NCBI GenBank assembly: GCA_937974555.1
Contig: CALJKR010000011.1
Span: forward strand, 1 to 25,200
DNA: 25,200 nucleotides
Reading direction: 5' to 3'
Source of the DNA: an uncultured Flavobacteriales bacterium
GTDB lineage: Bacteria; Bacteroidota; Bacteroidia; Flavobacteriales_D; Sanyastnellaceae
Under the pieces are notes generated by a model. The model had not been told where the DNA came from. It did no database searches and saw only the letters and a program-made list of their open reading frames with translations. A program made the translations under genes and the position numbers. Below are positions 14,831-23,646 of this stretch, in pieces. Position 1 is the first letter of the stretch. The number at the start of each line of letters is the position of its first letter.

Positions 14831-17659
14831 TCAAGATTTCTTGGCCAGCAACTCCGCTTTGAGGAATCTGCCGGTATGACTGGCTTTGATTTTCACCAAT
14901 TCCTCTGGAGTTCCTTGTCCAACAATGATTCCACCACCTTCACCACCCTCTGGTCCCAAATCAGCAATGTAATCCGCTACTTTGATGACGTCCATGTTGT
15001 GCTCGATGACCACCACCGTGTTTCCTCTCTCCACCAATCGATTCAATACATTGATCAACATTTCGACATCTTGAAAATGAAGTCCCGTGGTTGGCTCATC
15101 CAAAATGTAAATGGTGTTGCCTGTATCTCTTTTGCTCAACTCTGTGCTGAGCTTCACGCGTTGGGCTTCGCCGCCACTTAAGGTCGTGCTGTGCTGACCC
15201 AAACTTATGTAACCCAATCCCACATCTTGAAGGGTCTTGAGTGTATTGTGGATATTGCGATGGGTTTCAAAAAATTCCACTCCTTCATTGACAGTCATGG
15301 CCAATACATCAGCGATGCTTTTGCCTTTGTAACGAACCTCCAGCGTTTCTCTATTGTAACGTTTGCCATTGCAATCTTCACATTCCACCATGACATCGGG
15401 TAGGAAATTCATTTCGATGACCTTGACACCTCCGCCTTTGCATGTCTCACATCGTCCACCAGAAACATTGAAGCTGAATCGGCCTGGCTGATATCCACGC
15501 ACCTTGGCTTCAGGCAATTGCGCAAACAACTGTCTGATGTCAGTGAATATGCCCGTGTACGTGCTGGGATTAGAACGCGGGGTTCTTCCAATGGGACTTT
15601 GATCGATTTCAACCACTTTGTCCAAATGCTCCAATCCTTTGATGGATTTATAAGGCAATGGTTTTCGTTGGTTGTCATAAAAATGATGCGCCAGAATGGG
15701 GTAAAGCGTATGGTTAATCAAACTGGATTTTCCTCCTCCACTCACACCTGCTACGCACGTGAAAGTGCCCAATGGAATTTTCAGATTGACGTTCTTCAAA
15801 TTATGGCCCCGTGCTCCTTGTAATTCCAGGAATTTACCATTGCCTTTCCTTCGAACCTTGGGAACGGCTATGTTTCGTTTACCGCTTAGATATTGTCCCG
15901 TAACACTCTTCCCTTTCAGATGTACTTTGGGTGGCCCTTGCTCCACTACTCTTCCTCCATGCACGCCTGCGCCCGGTCCTATATCCACCAAATAATCCGC
16001 GCTGAGCATCATGTCTTTGTCGTGCTCAACTACCAATACGCTATTCCCTACATCGCGAAGCGACTTCAAGCTATTGATTAATTTTTGGTTATCCCGTTGA
16101 TGAAGACCAATGCTGGGTTCATCCAATATGTAAAGCACACCCACCAATTGGGCCCCAATCTGGGAAGCCAATCTGATGCGCTGCGCTTCCCCTCCACTCA
16201 ATGTTTTGGAACTGCGATGCAAAGTCAAATATTCCAAACCTACATCGATCAAGAAACGCAAACGATCCTTGATTTCCTTTAATGGTTCACGGGCTATCTT
16301 CAACTGGCGCTCAGACATGCCCTCGTGGGCGGTATCCATCCAATGCGCCAATCCCTTTAAATCCATAGCCGCAAGATCATAGACATGCTTGCCATTGACT
16401 TTAAAATACAGGGACTCCTTTTTCAATCTTGCGCCTTGACATTCAGGGCAGGCCACTTTATTCATGAAACCTTCTGCCCATCGGCGAATCGCAGGACTCG
16501 CGTCATCCTCCGCCTGACGTTCAATGAACGCAATGATCCCATCAAATTGGGTTTTCATGGACTGACCATTGCTTAAGGTCACCACCACCGTATCCTCGGT
16601 ACCATACAATAAAACTTGCATGGCTTCTTTGGGGATGTCTTTGATGGGAGTTATTGAACTGACCTCATACCCTTGCAACACCGATTCTATCTGCTGAAAA
16701 ATCCAGGTTTGCTTACCCTGTCCCAAAGGAGCAATGCCTCCTTTTTTCACTGACAACGAATCATCCGGTACTATTTTCTTTAAATCGATTTCCGCTACCT
16801 CGCCCAAGCCATTGCAATGAGAACAAGCCCCGTATGGACTATTGAACGAAAATAAATTGGGTTCGGGTTCTGGATAGGAAATGCCCGATTCCGGACACAT
16901 TAAAAATTTTGAATAATGCTGAATTTGAAGGGATGATTTTTCCTCGATGGGTGCAACCATCATCGATCCCTTGCCTTGCTTCAAAGCCAAGCGAACAGAA
17001 TCCTTCAATCGCGACTCCGGCTCATTGCCTGCCAATCGATCGATGACCAATTCAATATCATGGACCTTGTAACGATCCAACTTCATGCCTTTACTCAATT
17101 CCACAATATGACCGTCCACGCGGGCACGCAAAAAACCTTGGCGCATAAACTGCTCAAACAATTCTCTGTAATGCCCTTTTCTGGCTTTCACTATCGGGGC
17201 CAGGAACATGATTTTTTTTCCTGCAAATTTCTTTTGAATTTGAACGAGAATCTCTTCCTCATTGTACTTCACCATGGGAAGACCTGTGGCATAAGAATAT
17301 GCCGTTGAGGCTCTGGAATAGAGCAAACGAAGAAAGTCATAAATCTCCGTGATGGTACCCACAGTAGAGCGTGGGTTTTTTGAAACCGTTTTTTGCTCAA
17401 TGGAAATCACGGGGGAAAGCCCGTTAATCTTATCTACATCGGGACGCTCTAACTCACCCAAAAATTGACGGGCATATGCATCAAAGGTCTCTATGTAACG
17501 GCGTTGCCCTTCCGCATAGATGGTATCAAAAGCCAAGGAAGATTTTCCACTTCCACTCAATCCCGTGATGACCACCAATTGGTCACGGGGAATCGTAAGA
17601 TCAAAATTCTTTAGATTGTTTTCTCGTGCGCCTAATATTTCAATTACCTCTTCCGACAT
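14831..17659 (-). CDS. uvrA: Excinuclease ABC subunit UvrA
   Basis: UvrA is the damage-recognition ATPase of nucleotide excision repair. The 942-aa protein has two ABC ATPase modules: Walker A GLSGSGKSS at 33-41 and GVSGGGKSS near 635, signatures LSGGEAQRIRLASQ and LSGGEAQRVKLSTEL, and Walker B YILDEPSIGLH and YILDEPTTGLH. The second zinc module is complete (CETCKGGG...CEDCNGKRY). In the first module only the distal CSHC pair is present; the proximal pair reads CPESG, a variant I believe is common in Bacteroidota. The ATG at 17659 is used; a TTG three codons upstream is less likely. It follows the DUF47 gene by 34 bases and has its own terminator. Confidence 0.97.
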   Translation of the reverse strand: MSEEVIEILGARENNLKNFDLTIPRDQLVVITGLSGSGKSSLAFDTIYAEGQRRYIETFDAYARQFLGELERPDVDKINGLSPVISIEQKTVSKNPRSTVGTITEIYDFLRLLYSRASTAYSYATGLPMVKYNEEEILVQIQKKFAGKKIMFLAPIVKARKGHYRELFEQFMRQGFLRARVDGHIVELSKGMKLDRYKVHDIELVIDRLAGNEPESRLKDSVRLALKQGKGSMMVAPIEEKSSLQIQHYSKFLMCPESGISYPEPEPNLFSFNSPYGACSHCNGLGEVAEIDLKKIVPDDSLSVKKGGIAPLGQGKQTWIFQQIESVLQGYEVSSITPIKDIPKEAMQVLLYGTEDTVVVTLSNGQSMKTQFDGIIAFIERQAEDDASPAIRRWAEGFMNKVACPECQGARLKKESLYFKVNGKHVYDLAAMDLKGLAHWMDTAHEGMSERQLKIAREPLKEIKDRLRFLIDVGLEYLTLHRSSKTLSGGEAQRIRLASQIGAQLVGVLYILDEPSIGLHQRDNQKLINSLKSLRDVGNSVLVVEHDKDMMLSADYLVDIGPGAGVHGGRVVEQGPPKVHLKGKSVTGQYLSGKRNIAVPKVRRKGNGKFLELQGARGHNLKNVNLKIPLGTFTCVAGVSGGGKSSLINHTLYPILAHHFYDNQRKPLPYKSIKGLEHLDKVVEIDQSPIGRTPRSNPSTYTGIFTDIRQLFAQLPEAKVRGYQPGRFSFNVSGGRCETCKGGGVKVIEMNFLPDVMVECEDCNGKRYNRETLEVRYKGKSIADVLAMTVNEGVEFFETHRNIHNTLKTLQDVGLGYISLGQHSTTLSGGEAQRVKLSTELSKRDTGNTIYILDEPTTGLHFQDVEMLINVLNRLVERGNTVVVIEHNMDVIKVADYIADLGPEGGEGGGIIVGQGTPEELVKIKASHTGRFLKAELLAKKS

Positions 17660-17693
17660 ATCAACCAAACACTGCGATAAATGAAAAGTTCAA

Positions 17694-18341
17694 TTAGGAA
17701 ACCTTCACCAAAATACCTTCAATCACGGAGGCAGCGACTTCCGCACTGTCCGCGGACTTGGTCAATACACTGATGATCTCACTGATCTTCATTTTCTCGA
17801 TGGCATCCACGTCGTTTTCAAACAACTCCACCAAGGTTTGATCTCTCAGTTCTTCCGCTCTTTTTTCGTTGTTTCGGATAATGGCGATACTCTTCTGTAC
17901 TTGCTCTGAATAATACATTTCAGGAAGCTCTTGAACCGCCTGAGCCAAAGCGATGCATTGCTCGTTAATCAGCTTAGCAATGGCAATCATATTGTGATGA
18001 ATTTGCTTGGGCTTATAAAGATTGATGCGTTTGGATGCGCCGTAGATATAATCTGCAACATCATCTAAAACAATCGCCAGTTCATGAATATCCTCACGAT
18101 CAAAAGGAACCAAGAAAATAGCATTGGCTTCTCTTACAATGGCATCGGTGATAGCATCCCCTTGTTTTTCAAAGGTTCTTATGGTATCCAACATATTGAT
18201 GCGCTCCACATCGGATCCTTTGAGGCCCTCGTGCATCGCACTGGACATGTCGCATAAACTATTTGCACTCTTTTCAAAAAGTGGATAAAAACGCTTGTCT
18301 TTGGGAACCAAAGCCTGAAGGATTGTATTGATGTCTGCCAT
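17694..18341 (-). CDS. DUF47 / PhoU-like family protein
   Basis: A 215-aa, mainly helical protein of the DUF47 (PhoU-like) family. Such proteins normally accompany Pit-type phosphate transporters and are thought to regulate them. The N-terminus NTILQALVPKDKRFYPLFEKSA matches the family. FEKQGDAITDAIVREANAIFLVPFDREDIHELAIVLDDVADYIYGA carries the paired acidic ExxxD and DxxxD metal-binding helices of PhoU folds. The start at 18341 gives the family N-terminus; in-frame ATGs at 18353 and 18368 are possible. No pit gene is visible in the window. The next gene downstream is uvrA, 34 bases away. Confidence 0.93.
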   Translation of the reverse strand: MADINTILQALVPKDKRFYPLFEKSANSLCDMSSAMHEGLKGSDVERINMLDTIRTFEKQGDAITDAIVREANAIFLVPFDREDIHELAIVLDDVADYIYGASKRINLYKPKQIHHNMIAIAKLINEQCIALAQAVQELPEMYYSEQVQKSIAIIRNNEKRAEELRDQTLVELFENDVDAIEKMKISEIISVLTKSADSAEVAASVIEGILVKVS

Positions 18342-18433
18342 GTTGAATTTCATACTGCGATATTGCATCGCAAATCTTTTTCAAAGATGAACAAAAGTTT
18401 TCTAATTTGTTATGGAATTGTTAGGCTGTGAAT

Positions 18434-18459
18434 AAAAAAAGGGAGCCGAAGCTCCCTTT
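18434..18459 (-). terminator. Rho-independent terminator of the multi-module T9SS gene
   Basis: On the minus strand, AAAGGGAGC (18459-18451 read as its complement) closes a TTCG tetraloop with GCTCCCTTT and runs into a seven-base T-run. It is 20 bases past the stop codon at 18479. Confidence 0.93.
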
Positions 18460-18478
18460 CTTATTGAATCGAAATTCA

Positions 18479-20440
18479 TTATTTCACAGCAACACGGAAA
18501 GTATGGTGCAATTGAGCGCCCATTACTTCAACCATGTAGATACCTGTTTCAGCAGATTCCAAGTTCAAAGTCAAGTTGTTATTACCAGAAGTCAATTTAT
18601 TGAACTTCTCAGTTTTAACGATTTGACCCATTGCATTGTAAACAACAACTTTCACATCTTGAGTAGACAAAGTGGTCATGTTGATGTTCAACATACCTTC
18701 AGTTGGGTTAGGATAAACGCTTACGTTCTCAGCAACAACCACTTCAGATACAGCTACAGTTCCAACACACTCACAGTTTGCATCGTAAGTTTCGTTAGAA
18801 GTGTTAGCCAATCCATCCTCACATGGAGAACCCACTGTCAAACACTCACCACCTGCAGCCAAAGCATAAGGATTGTAGTTACAAGAAGTTGAATCTTGAC
18901 AACCTGTGCAATCTCCACAAAGATCAAAACAAACCACTGGTAATACTTGAGCAACACCTGCACGGATAGCTACACGATTGAAACCACCTACACCATTATC
19001 CAATCCACAGATGGTATTGATACCAGGACCTTCTTCGATGGTTGGAGCAAATACATCTGTACCCGCCATGAATTTGTATTGAACCGCAGCTGGACCAGCC
19101 AAGTTCACAGTGCACTCATATACTTGGTCTCCATCAGCATCAGTCAAAATGGTACGACCATCTTGCCAAGCTGGAGTTGTAGCACCTGAGATCATCCACA
19201 AAGTGTCAGAAGCAGGGTTGAAAGCAGCCAAAGTGATTTGGTTGGCCATATTTACTCGGAAAGTCATGTCTGCAGCATCTGGATCAACCACACACTCAGC
19301 AGTACATTGGTTGTAACAAAACTCAACAGTCATTGCTGAACCAGTTACATCCAAACCTCTATTTCCACCGGTGTTACACTCAGCAGGAACTGATTCGTTG
19401 TCATTGTCAGCACCGCTCCAAGCGTTACCGTTAACGAACTTAAATTGGTAAGAACCTGGTTGAACGTCTTTCACCAATTCGTAGATATTGTTACCTACTG
19501 GAGACATAGCCCAATCAGCAGCACCTGCATCCCATCCTTGCAAGCTACCTGCAATGTGAACACCATTTGGAGAAACCGTTTCGTTGCTCATGTTCACACG
19601 GAAAGTAACCACAGTTGGCATCACACATGAAGTACAAGTACCAAAGCAGAAAGCATCAGTTAAAACGTTGGGTTGATCAACAACAACTTGACGGTTACCA
19701 CCTACGAAGCAAGCACCATTGGCACCCTCTTCAAATCCCCAGCTGTTACCGTTTACAAATTTGTAATCGTAAGTACCAGGAATCAATTGCAACAACACGC
19801 CAAATACACCATTACCCAAAGCATTCAAAGAAATGAAAGCTGGATCCCAGTTAGCATATGAAGGATTGTCCACAACGTTGTCATAGTTAGGATCCGCAAA
19901 ATTACCGGCAACATGCAAGTTGGCTGGATCATAATCCTCACCAGCTTCACCTGTGATACCATCACCGTCAGAATCTACCATTGACATGTCCACACGCAAC
20001 AAAACAGAATTTGTTCCGCACAAAGAACATGAAGCATAACAAACTGCATAAGTTGCAGCGTCTGCACCCACTTCGATGAAACGGTTGTCATTACCATTCA
20101 ATTCCACTTGACAGATGTTGGGAACATCTTCTACAAATGGCCAGTCGTTTCCATTCACAAATTTAAACTCATAATGCTCAGGCAATAGGTCCAAAGTAAT
20201 AGAGAAAGTACCGTTTCCGTTGTCCGTCATCGCCATGGCTGATGGACTCCAGTTGGTGTACCCAGGATTTACAACAGACCCGTCGTAGTTAGGATCTGCA
20301 AAGTTACCAGCGATGTGAACGCCGTTTGCATCAGGTGTCAAACCTGCTCCAGTAATGTCGACAGTAAAGGTCACAGGCGTTTGTGCATACATCACAGCTG
20401 CTCCTAAAATCGACATCACCAATGTGTAGATTTTTTTCAT
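18479..20440 (-). CDS. Secreted T9SS protein with four starch-binding-like (CBM48/AMPK-type) modules
   Basis: A 653-aa surface or secreted protein. Residues 1-19 are a signal peptide. Four related modules follow at about 20-142, 143-273, 274-384 and 385-513. Modules 1-3 contain (V/L)HIAG-type strands and a (F/Y)KFVNGN strand, the layout of E-set glycogen/starch-binding domains; module 4 is more divergent (YKFMAGTD). Each module ends in a Cys cluster (CYASCSLC, CFGTCTSC, CYNQCTAEC, CFDLCGDCTGC). A short Cys-rich linker follows at 514-565. A T9SS sorting domain begins at VSVYPNPTEGMLNI near 571. No catalytic domain is present, so it is probably a glycan-binding or adhesive protein; binding is inferred from fold resemblance and from the divergent GH13 gene. 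Confidence 0.92.
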   Translation of the reverse strand: MKKIYTLVMSILGAAVMYAQTPVTFTVDITGAGLTPDANGVHIAGNFADPNYDGSVVNPGYTNWSPSAMAMTDNGNGTFSITLDLLPEHYEFKFVNGNDWPFVEDVPNICQVELNGNDNRFIEVGADAATYAVCYASCSLCGTNSVLLRVDMSMVDSDGDGITGEAGEDYDPANLHVAGNFADPNYDNVVDNPSYANWDPAFISLNALGNGVFGVLLQLIPGTYDYKFVNGNSWGFEEGANGACFVGGNRQVVVDQPNVLTDAFCFGTCTSCVMPTVVTFRVNMSNETVSPNGVHIAGSLQGWDAGAADWAMSPVGNNIYELVKDVQPGSYQFKFVNGNAWSGADNDNESVPAECNTGGNRGLDVTGSAMTVEFCYNQCTAECVVDPDAADMTFRVNMANQITLAAFNPASDTLWMISGATTPAWQDGRTILTDADGDQVYECTVNLAGPAAVQYKFMAGTDVFAPTIEEGPGINTICGLDNGVGGFNRVAIRAGVAQVLPVVCFDLCGDCTGCQDSTSCNYNPYALAAGGECLTVGSPCEDGLANTSNETYDANCECVGTVAVSEVVVAENVSVYPNPTEGMLNINMTTLSTQDVKVVVYNAMGQIVKTEKFNKLTSGNNNLTLNLESAETGIYMVEVMGAQLHHTFRVAVK

Positions 20441-20485
20441 TTTTATTAAGGTTTAAGTTTTACTTGGTGTACTTTTAACACTTTC

Positions 20486-20517
20486 CAAAAATAACACAAG
20501 TTTAAGCGCACAGCAAA
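20486..20517 (-). promoter_or_regulatory. Bacteroidota-type promoter of the multi-module T9SS gene
   Basis: On the minus strand, TTTG (20517-20514), a 20-base spacer and TATTTTTG (20493-20486) match the -33/-7 consensus exactly. Transcription would start near 20480, giving a leader of about 40 bases. The TTTG overlaps the first base of the divergent GH13 start codon. Confidence 0.75.
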
Positions 20518-22397
20518 TGAATTTTTCACAAAAACATAACACCTTTAGAACCTTCAGCGGTTCTGCCCTCTTGGTGACGATGCTCTTGTTGTCACCCATT
20601 TTATTGAGTCAGAGTAAGATTCTCTGCGATCCACCCTCATGGTTTACAAACACCAAATACCGTCAATTGGATTTGTTGGTACGCGGAATTGATTTTAGTC
20701 AGTCCACTCCTCCTTCAGTAACCCAAGGCGATGTGAAATTGATTTCATTTGAGCAAATGCCCAATGCTCAATATGGTCTTTTGAAAATAGAAATTCCGGA
20801 AAACTGCGCCGCCCAAGATGTGGTGTTCACTTTTTCTGTTCTCGATTTAAAGAAGAAGAAATCCCGCAAAGTGGAATTGGTATTCCCTATTCTGGAGCGT
20901 TCAGCTTTTGAGCCACAAGGCTTAAATCCCAACGATTTGATTTATATGATTTATCCCGATCGTTTTGCCAATGGTGAAGAAAACAATGACTCTATTCCCG
21001 GCTTATATCAAGGCGCAAAAAGGAAGGGATACAAAACCAGACATGGCGGCGACCTTCAGGGAATAACGCAACATCTGGACTATGTTCGTAATCTTCATTC
21101 TACAGCAGTATGGTTGAATCCCGTCCTTGAAAACAACCAACCTCGCGACAGTTACCATGGCTATGCTACAACACACAGTTACCAGGTTGATGCAAGATTG
21201 GGTGGCAATGACCAATACTTAAAATTCTCAAGAGCCTGCCATCAAAAGGACATGAAAGTGGTTTGGGATGTAATCTACAATCACTGGGGCAATGAACATT
21301 ACCTTTTCAAAAGCATTCCTGACTCTGCATGGTTTCATTTCTATCCAACATACACCAAAACCAACTATCGAGCGGAAACGCTGATGGATCCATACGCCAG
21401 TGAAATGGATAAGGACTTGATGTCCAATGGTTGGTTTGATAACCACATGCCGGATCTCAATCAAGCCAACCCTGGTCTTGCCAAATATTTGATTCAAAAT
21501 TCTATTTGGTGGGTTTTAGCAGGTGAAATCGATGCTTATCGAATTGATACTTATGCTTACCCCGATCAAAAATTCATGGCCGATTTGAATCAAGCATTGC
21601 GCGATGAATTTCCTCATTTCTTTTTGTTCGGAGAAACCTGGGTACAAAGCACTCCCGTTCAATCTTATTTTACAGAGCATTTTAAATATGCACCATACAA
21701 TTCAGCTTTAAATGGCGTAACCGATTTCCAATTGTATTTTGCAATAACCAAAGGGTTAAATGAAAATTTTGGCTGGGAAGAAGGATTGCGTCGAATTCAA
21801 ATGACTGTTGCGCAAGATTTCATGTACCATCAGCCACAGAACAATGTGACCTTTTTGGACAATCATGACTTGAGTCGTTTCTATTCGGTGATTGGTCAGG
21901 ACTACAACAAATGGAAAGCCGGTGTGGGTATGCTTCTCACATTGCGAGGAATTCCTTGCGTTTATTACGGCACCGAATATTTGTTGGAAGGATTTACCAA
22001 TCCCGATGATCTGGTAAGACAAGAGTTTAGCGGAGGATGGAAAGGTGATGATAAAAACTACTTCACACAAACTCAGCTTACCGACAGAGAAAAGGAGGCA
22101 TTTGTCTTTTACAAAACGCTTACTGCACTTCGCGCGGAATGTCAAATGGGTGGCATGATGCTCAAGCAATTCGTCCCTGAGGATAACATCTACGTATACT
22201 TTCGATACAATGAAAAGAAGAAATATATGGTGGTGGTCAACTTGGGAGAAAAAACCAAACTGGATCTGAATCGATTTAAGGAAATACTCCCGTTCCAATG
22301 CACCTTAACCGAGCAACTGACTCAACTGGTGATTCACCCACAAGGAACATTGGATTTGAGCAAGAGCCAAACCTTCGCCATTTTTGAAGTGAAGTAA
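20517..22397 (+). CDS. Exported GH13 alpha-amylase family enzyme (cyclomaltodextrinase/neopullulanase-like)
   Basis: A 626-aa alpha-glucan hydrolase. Residues 14-31 form a hydrophobic export signal. An N-terminal beta domain (about 35-128) resembles that of cyclomaltodextrinases. The catalytic barrel has all four GH13 regions: DVIYNH at 251-256; YRIDTYAY with nucleophile Asp344; GETW with acid/base Glu373; and FLDNHD with Asp451. A C-terminal beta domain covers about 545-626. It is probably periplasmic and resembles SusA-type enzymes that cut short maltooligosaccharides or cyclodextrins. It is divergent from the starch-binding-like T9SS protein (76 bases apart). A weak -7 element (TACTTTTA, 20470-20477) may drive it. 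The stop codon touches the stop of the convergent Nudix gene. Confidence 0.95.
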   Translation: MNFSQKHNTFRTFSGSALLVTMLLLSPILLSQSKILCDPPSWFTNTKYRQLDLLVRGIDFSQSTPPSVTQGDVKLISFEQMPNAQYGLLKIEIPENCAAQDVVFTFSVLDLKKKKSRKVELVFPILERSAFEPQGLNPNDLIYMIYPDRFANGEENNDSIPGLYQGAKRKGYKTRHGGDLQGITQHLDYVRNLHSTAVWLNPVLENNQPRDSYHGYATTHSYQVDARLGGNDQYLKFSRACHQKDMKVVWDVIYNHWGNEHYLFKSIPDSAWFHFYPTYTKTNYRAETLMDPYASEMDKDLMSNGWFDNHMPDLNQANPGLAKYLIQNSIWWVLAGEIDAYRIDTYAYPDQKFMADLNQALRDEFPHFFLFGETWVQSTPVQSYFTEHFKYAPYNSALNGVTDFQLYFAITKGLNENFGWEEGLRRIQMTVAQDFMYHQPQNNVTFLDNHDLSRFYSVIGQDYNKWKAGVGMLLTLRGIPCVYYGTEYLLEGFTNPDDLVRQEFSGGWKGDDKNYFTQTQLTDREKEAFVFYKTLTALRAECQMGGMMLKQFVPEDNIYVYFRYNEKKKYMVVVNLGEKTKLDLNRFKEILPFQCTLTEQLTQLVIHPQGTLDLSKSQTFAIFEVK

Positions 22398-22988
22398 TTA
22401 CCAAGATATGACATCCATTATGGCTCCGAAGGTATTTTCTTGCCAACGGTTGTCCAATGGATTGATCCATTCAATTGCCGTTATATCCTCTTCCCCTTGA
22501 GGAATTAAAATTTCTGACTTGGATGACAACATCCGGAACCAATGGGTGTCTTTGAGCACCCATTTTTCTTTGTGAAAATACATGTGATAAACGATTCCCA
22601 ACTTCTCCAATCGTTCGACTTGTTTCAATCCACACTCCTCTTGCACCTCTCTAACGGAAGCCGCGATAATGGACTCACCCTTGTCCACTTTTCCTTTTGG
22701 CAAATCCCATTTCCCCCTTCTAAAAATAAAAAGCACTTCTCCTTCTTCGTTCTCCACACGCCCTCCTGCGGCTGTAATTCTCTTGAAGGAATCATTGAAG
22801 AATTCCCAATTCTTTTGGCAGTCCCCTTCCGCAACTAACCAACATGAATGCGCTTCTAAATCCAGCGCACTGAGCCAAATTTTCCAATCTTGCGGTGGTG
22901 TCAATGTGGTGAAATTTAAAAGCGATTCAGGAACTTGTCCGAAATAAAGCGTCGCATTTCCAATGTAAACTTTGTAACTTTGCATCAT
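22398..22988 (-). CDS. Nudix hydrolase
   Basis: A 196-aa pyrophosphohydrolase of unknown substrate. The Nudix box GX5EX7REUXEEXGU is complete, from GKVDKGE to REVQEECGL at about residues 99-121, and is preceded by the usual GKWDLPKG. The 70-residue N-terminal part is unassigned. The start is ATG at 22988 or the next ATG at 22985. With the first, the start codon overlaps the divergent pyrE start in a shared CATG, so each gene's promoter must lie inside the other gene. A leftward -7-like TACTTTTA is seen 23 bases upstream. The stop codon directly abuts that of the GH13 gene (TAATTA). Confidence 0.93.
   Translation of the reverse strand: MMQSYKVYIGNATLYFGQVPESLLNFTTLTPPQDWKIWLSALDLEAHSCWLVAEGDCQKNWEFFNDSFKRITAAGGRVENEEGEVLFIFRRGKWDLPKGKVDKGESIIAASVREVQEECGLKQVERLEKLGIVYHMYFHKEKWVLKDTHWFRMLSSKSEILIPQGEEDITAIEWINPLDNRWQENTFGAIMDVISW
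22975..22982 (+). promoter_or_regulatory. Likely -7 promoter element of pyrE
   Basis: TAACTTTG is an exact match to TAnnTTTG and ends four bases before the pyrE ATG. It lies inside the 5' end of the divergent Nudix gene. Transcription would start at or very close to the ATG, so the mRNA may be leaderless. A second near-match, TAAACTTTG, lies at 22966-22974. Confidence 0.55.
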
Positions 22989-23646
22989 GTCTGATTTAAA
23001 AAACATCGCCCTAAAAGTAGCAGAATATTTACTTCAAATTGAAGCTGTAAAATTAAGTCCTGAACAACCCTTTACATGGGCCAGTGGGCTCAAGTCTCCC
23101 ATATACTGTGACAATAGAAAAATATTGTCCTACCCTGCGATTCGCAAAGAAATTGCATTGGCTTTTGTGGAAGTCATCCGATCATTTCCCACACAGCCTG
23201 AAATCATTGCTGGCGTAGCTACAGGCGGAATCGGCATTGGGGCTTTGGTGGCTGAGGCCATGGAATTGCCTTTTATATACGTCAGAAGCGAAGCCAAAAA
23301 ACACGGATTGAACAACCAAGTGGAAGGTATCTGTCCTGAGGGGGCCAAGGTATTGGTGATTGAAGACTTAATCTCGACGGGCAAATCCAGCTTGTTGGCT
23401 ATTGATGCTTTGATAGAACGCAAAGTAGAAATCACAGGGATGGTAGCCATCTTCACATACCTATTCCCAGAATCAAAGGCCAAGTTTGATGCACACAACT
23501 TCGGTGTTAAAACACTTTCTAACTACGACATACTTTTGGAACAAGCTGTGAACTCTCGCTATCTTGCGCCGGAACAGATCAACGCGCTTAAAGATTGGAA
23601 AAACAATCCTGCTCAATGGTCATCACAATTTGAAAGCCAACCATGA
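22987..23646 (+). CDS. pyrE: Orotate phosphoribosyltransferase
   Basis: PyrE joins orotate to PRPP to make orotidine 5'-phosphate in pyrimidine synthesis. The 219-aa product has family length. Visible features are FTWASGLKSPIYCDNRKILSYP (substrate-binding N-terminal part), the flexible loop segment VRSEAKKHGLNNQVEG, and the PRPP-binding motif VLVIEDLISTGKSS. The ATG at 22987 is the only ATG near the conserved N-terminus and shares bases with the divergent Nudix start. The stop overlaps the next gene by ATGA (23643-23646), so pyrE and the SRPBCC gene are translationally coupled. Confidence 0.97.
   Translation: MSDLKNIALKVAEYLLQIEAVKLSPEQPFTWASGLKSPIYCDNRKILSYPAIRKEIALAFVEVIRSFPTQPEIIAGVATGGIGIGALVAEAMELPFIYVRSEAKKHGLNNQVEGICPEGAKVLVIEDLISTGKSSLLAIDALIERKVEITGMVAIFTYLFPESKAKFDAHNFGVKTLSNYDILLEQAVNSRYLAPEQINALKDWKNNPAQWSSQFESQP

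Noticed and set aside
15191..17308. Several plus-strand frames across uvrA
   Set aside because: All lie opposite an intact uvrA gene with complete ABC motifs.
21756..22298. 180-codon minus-strand frame within the GH13 gene
   Set aside because: Antisense to conserved GH13 sequence; no family features.
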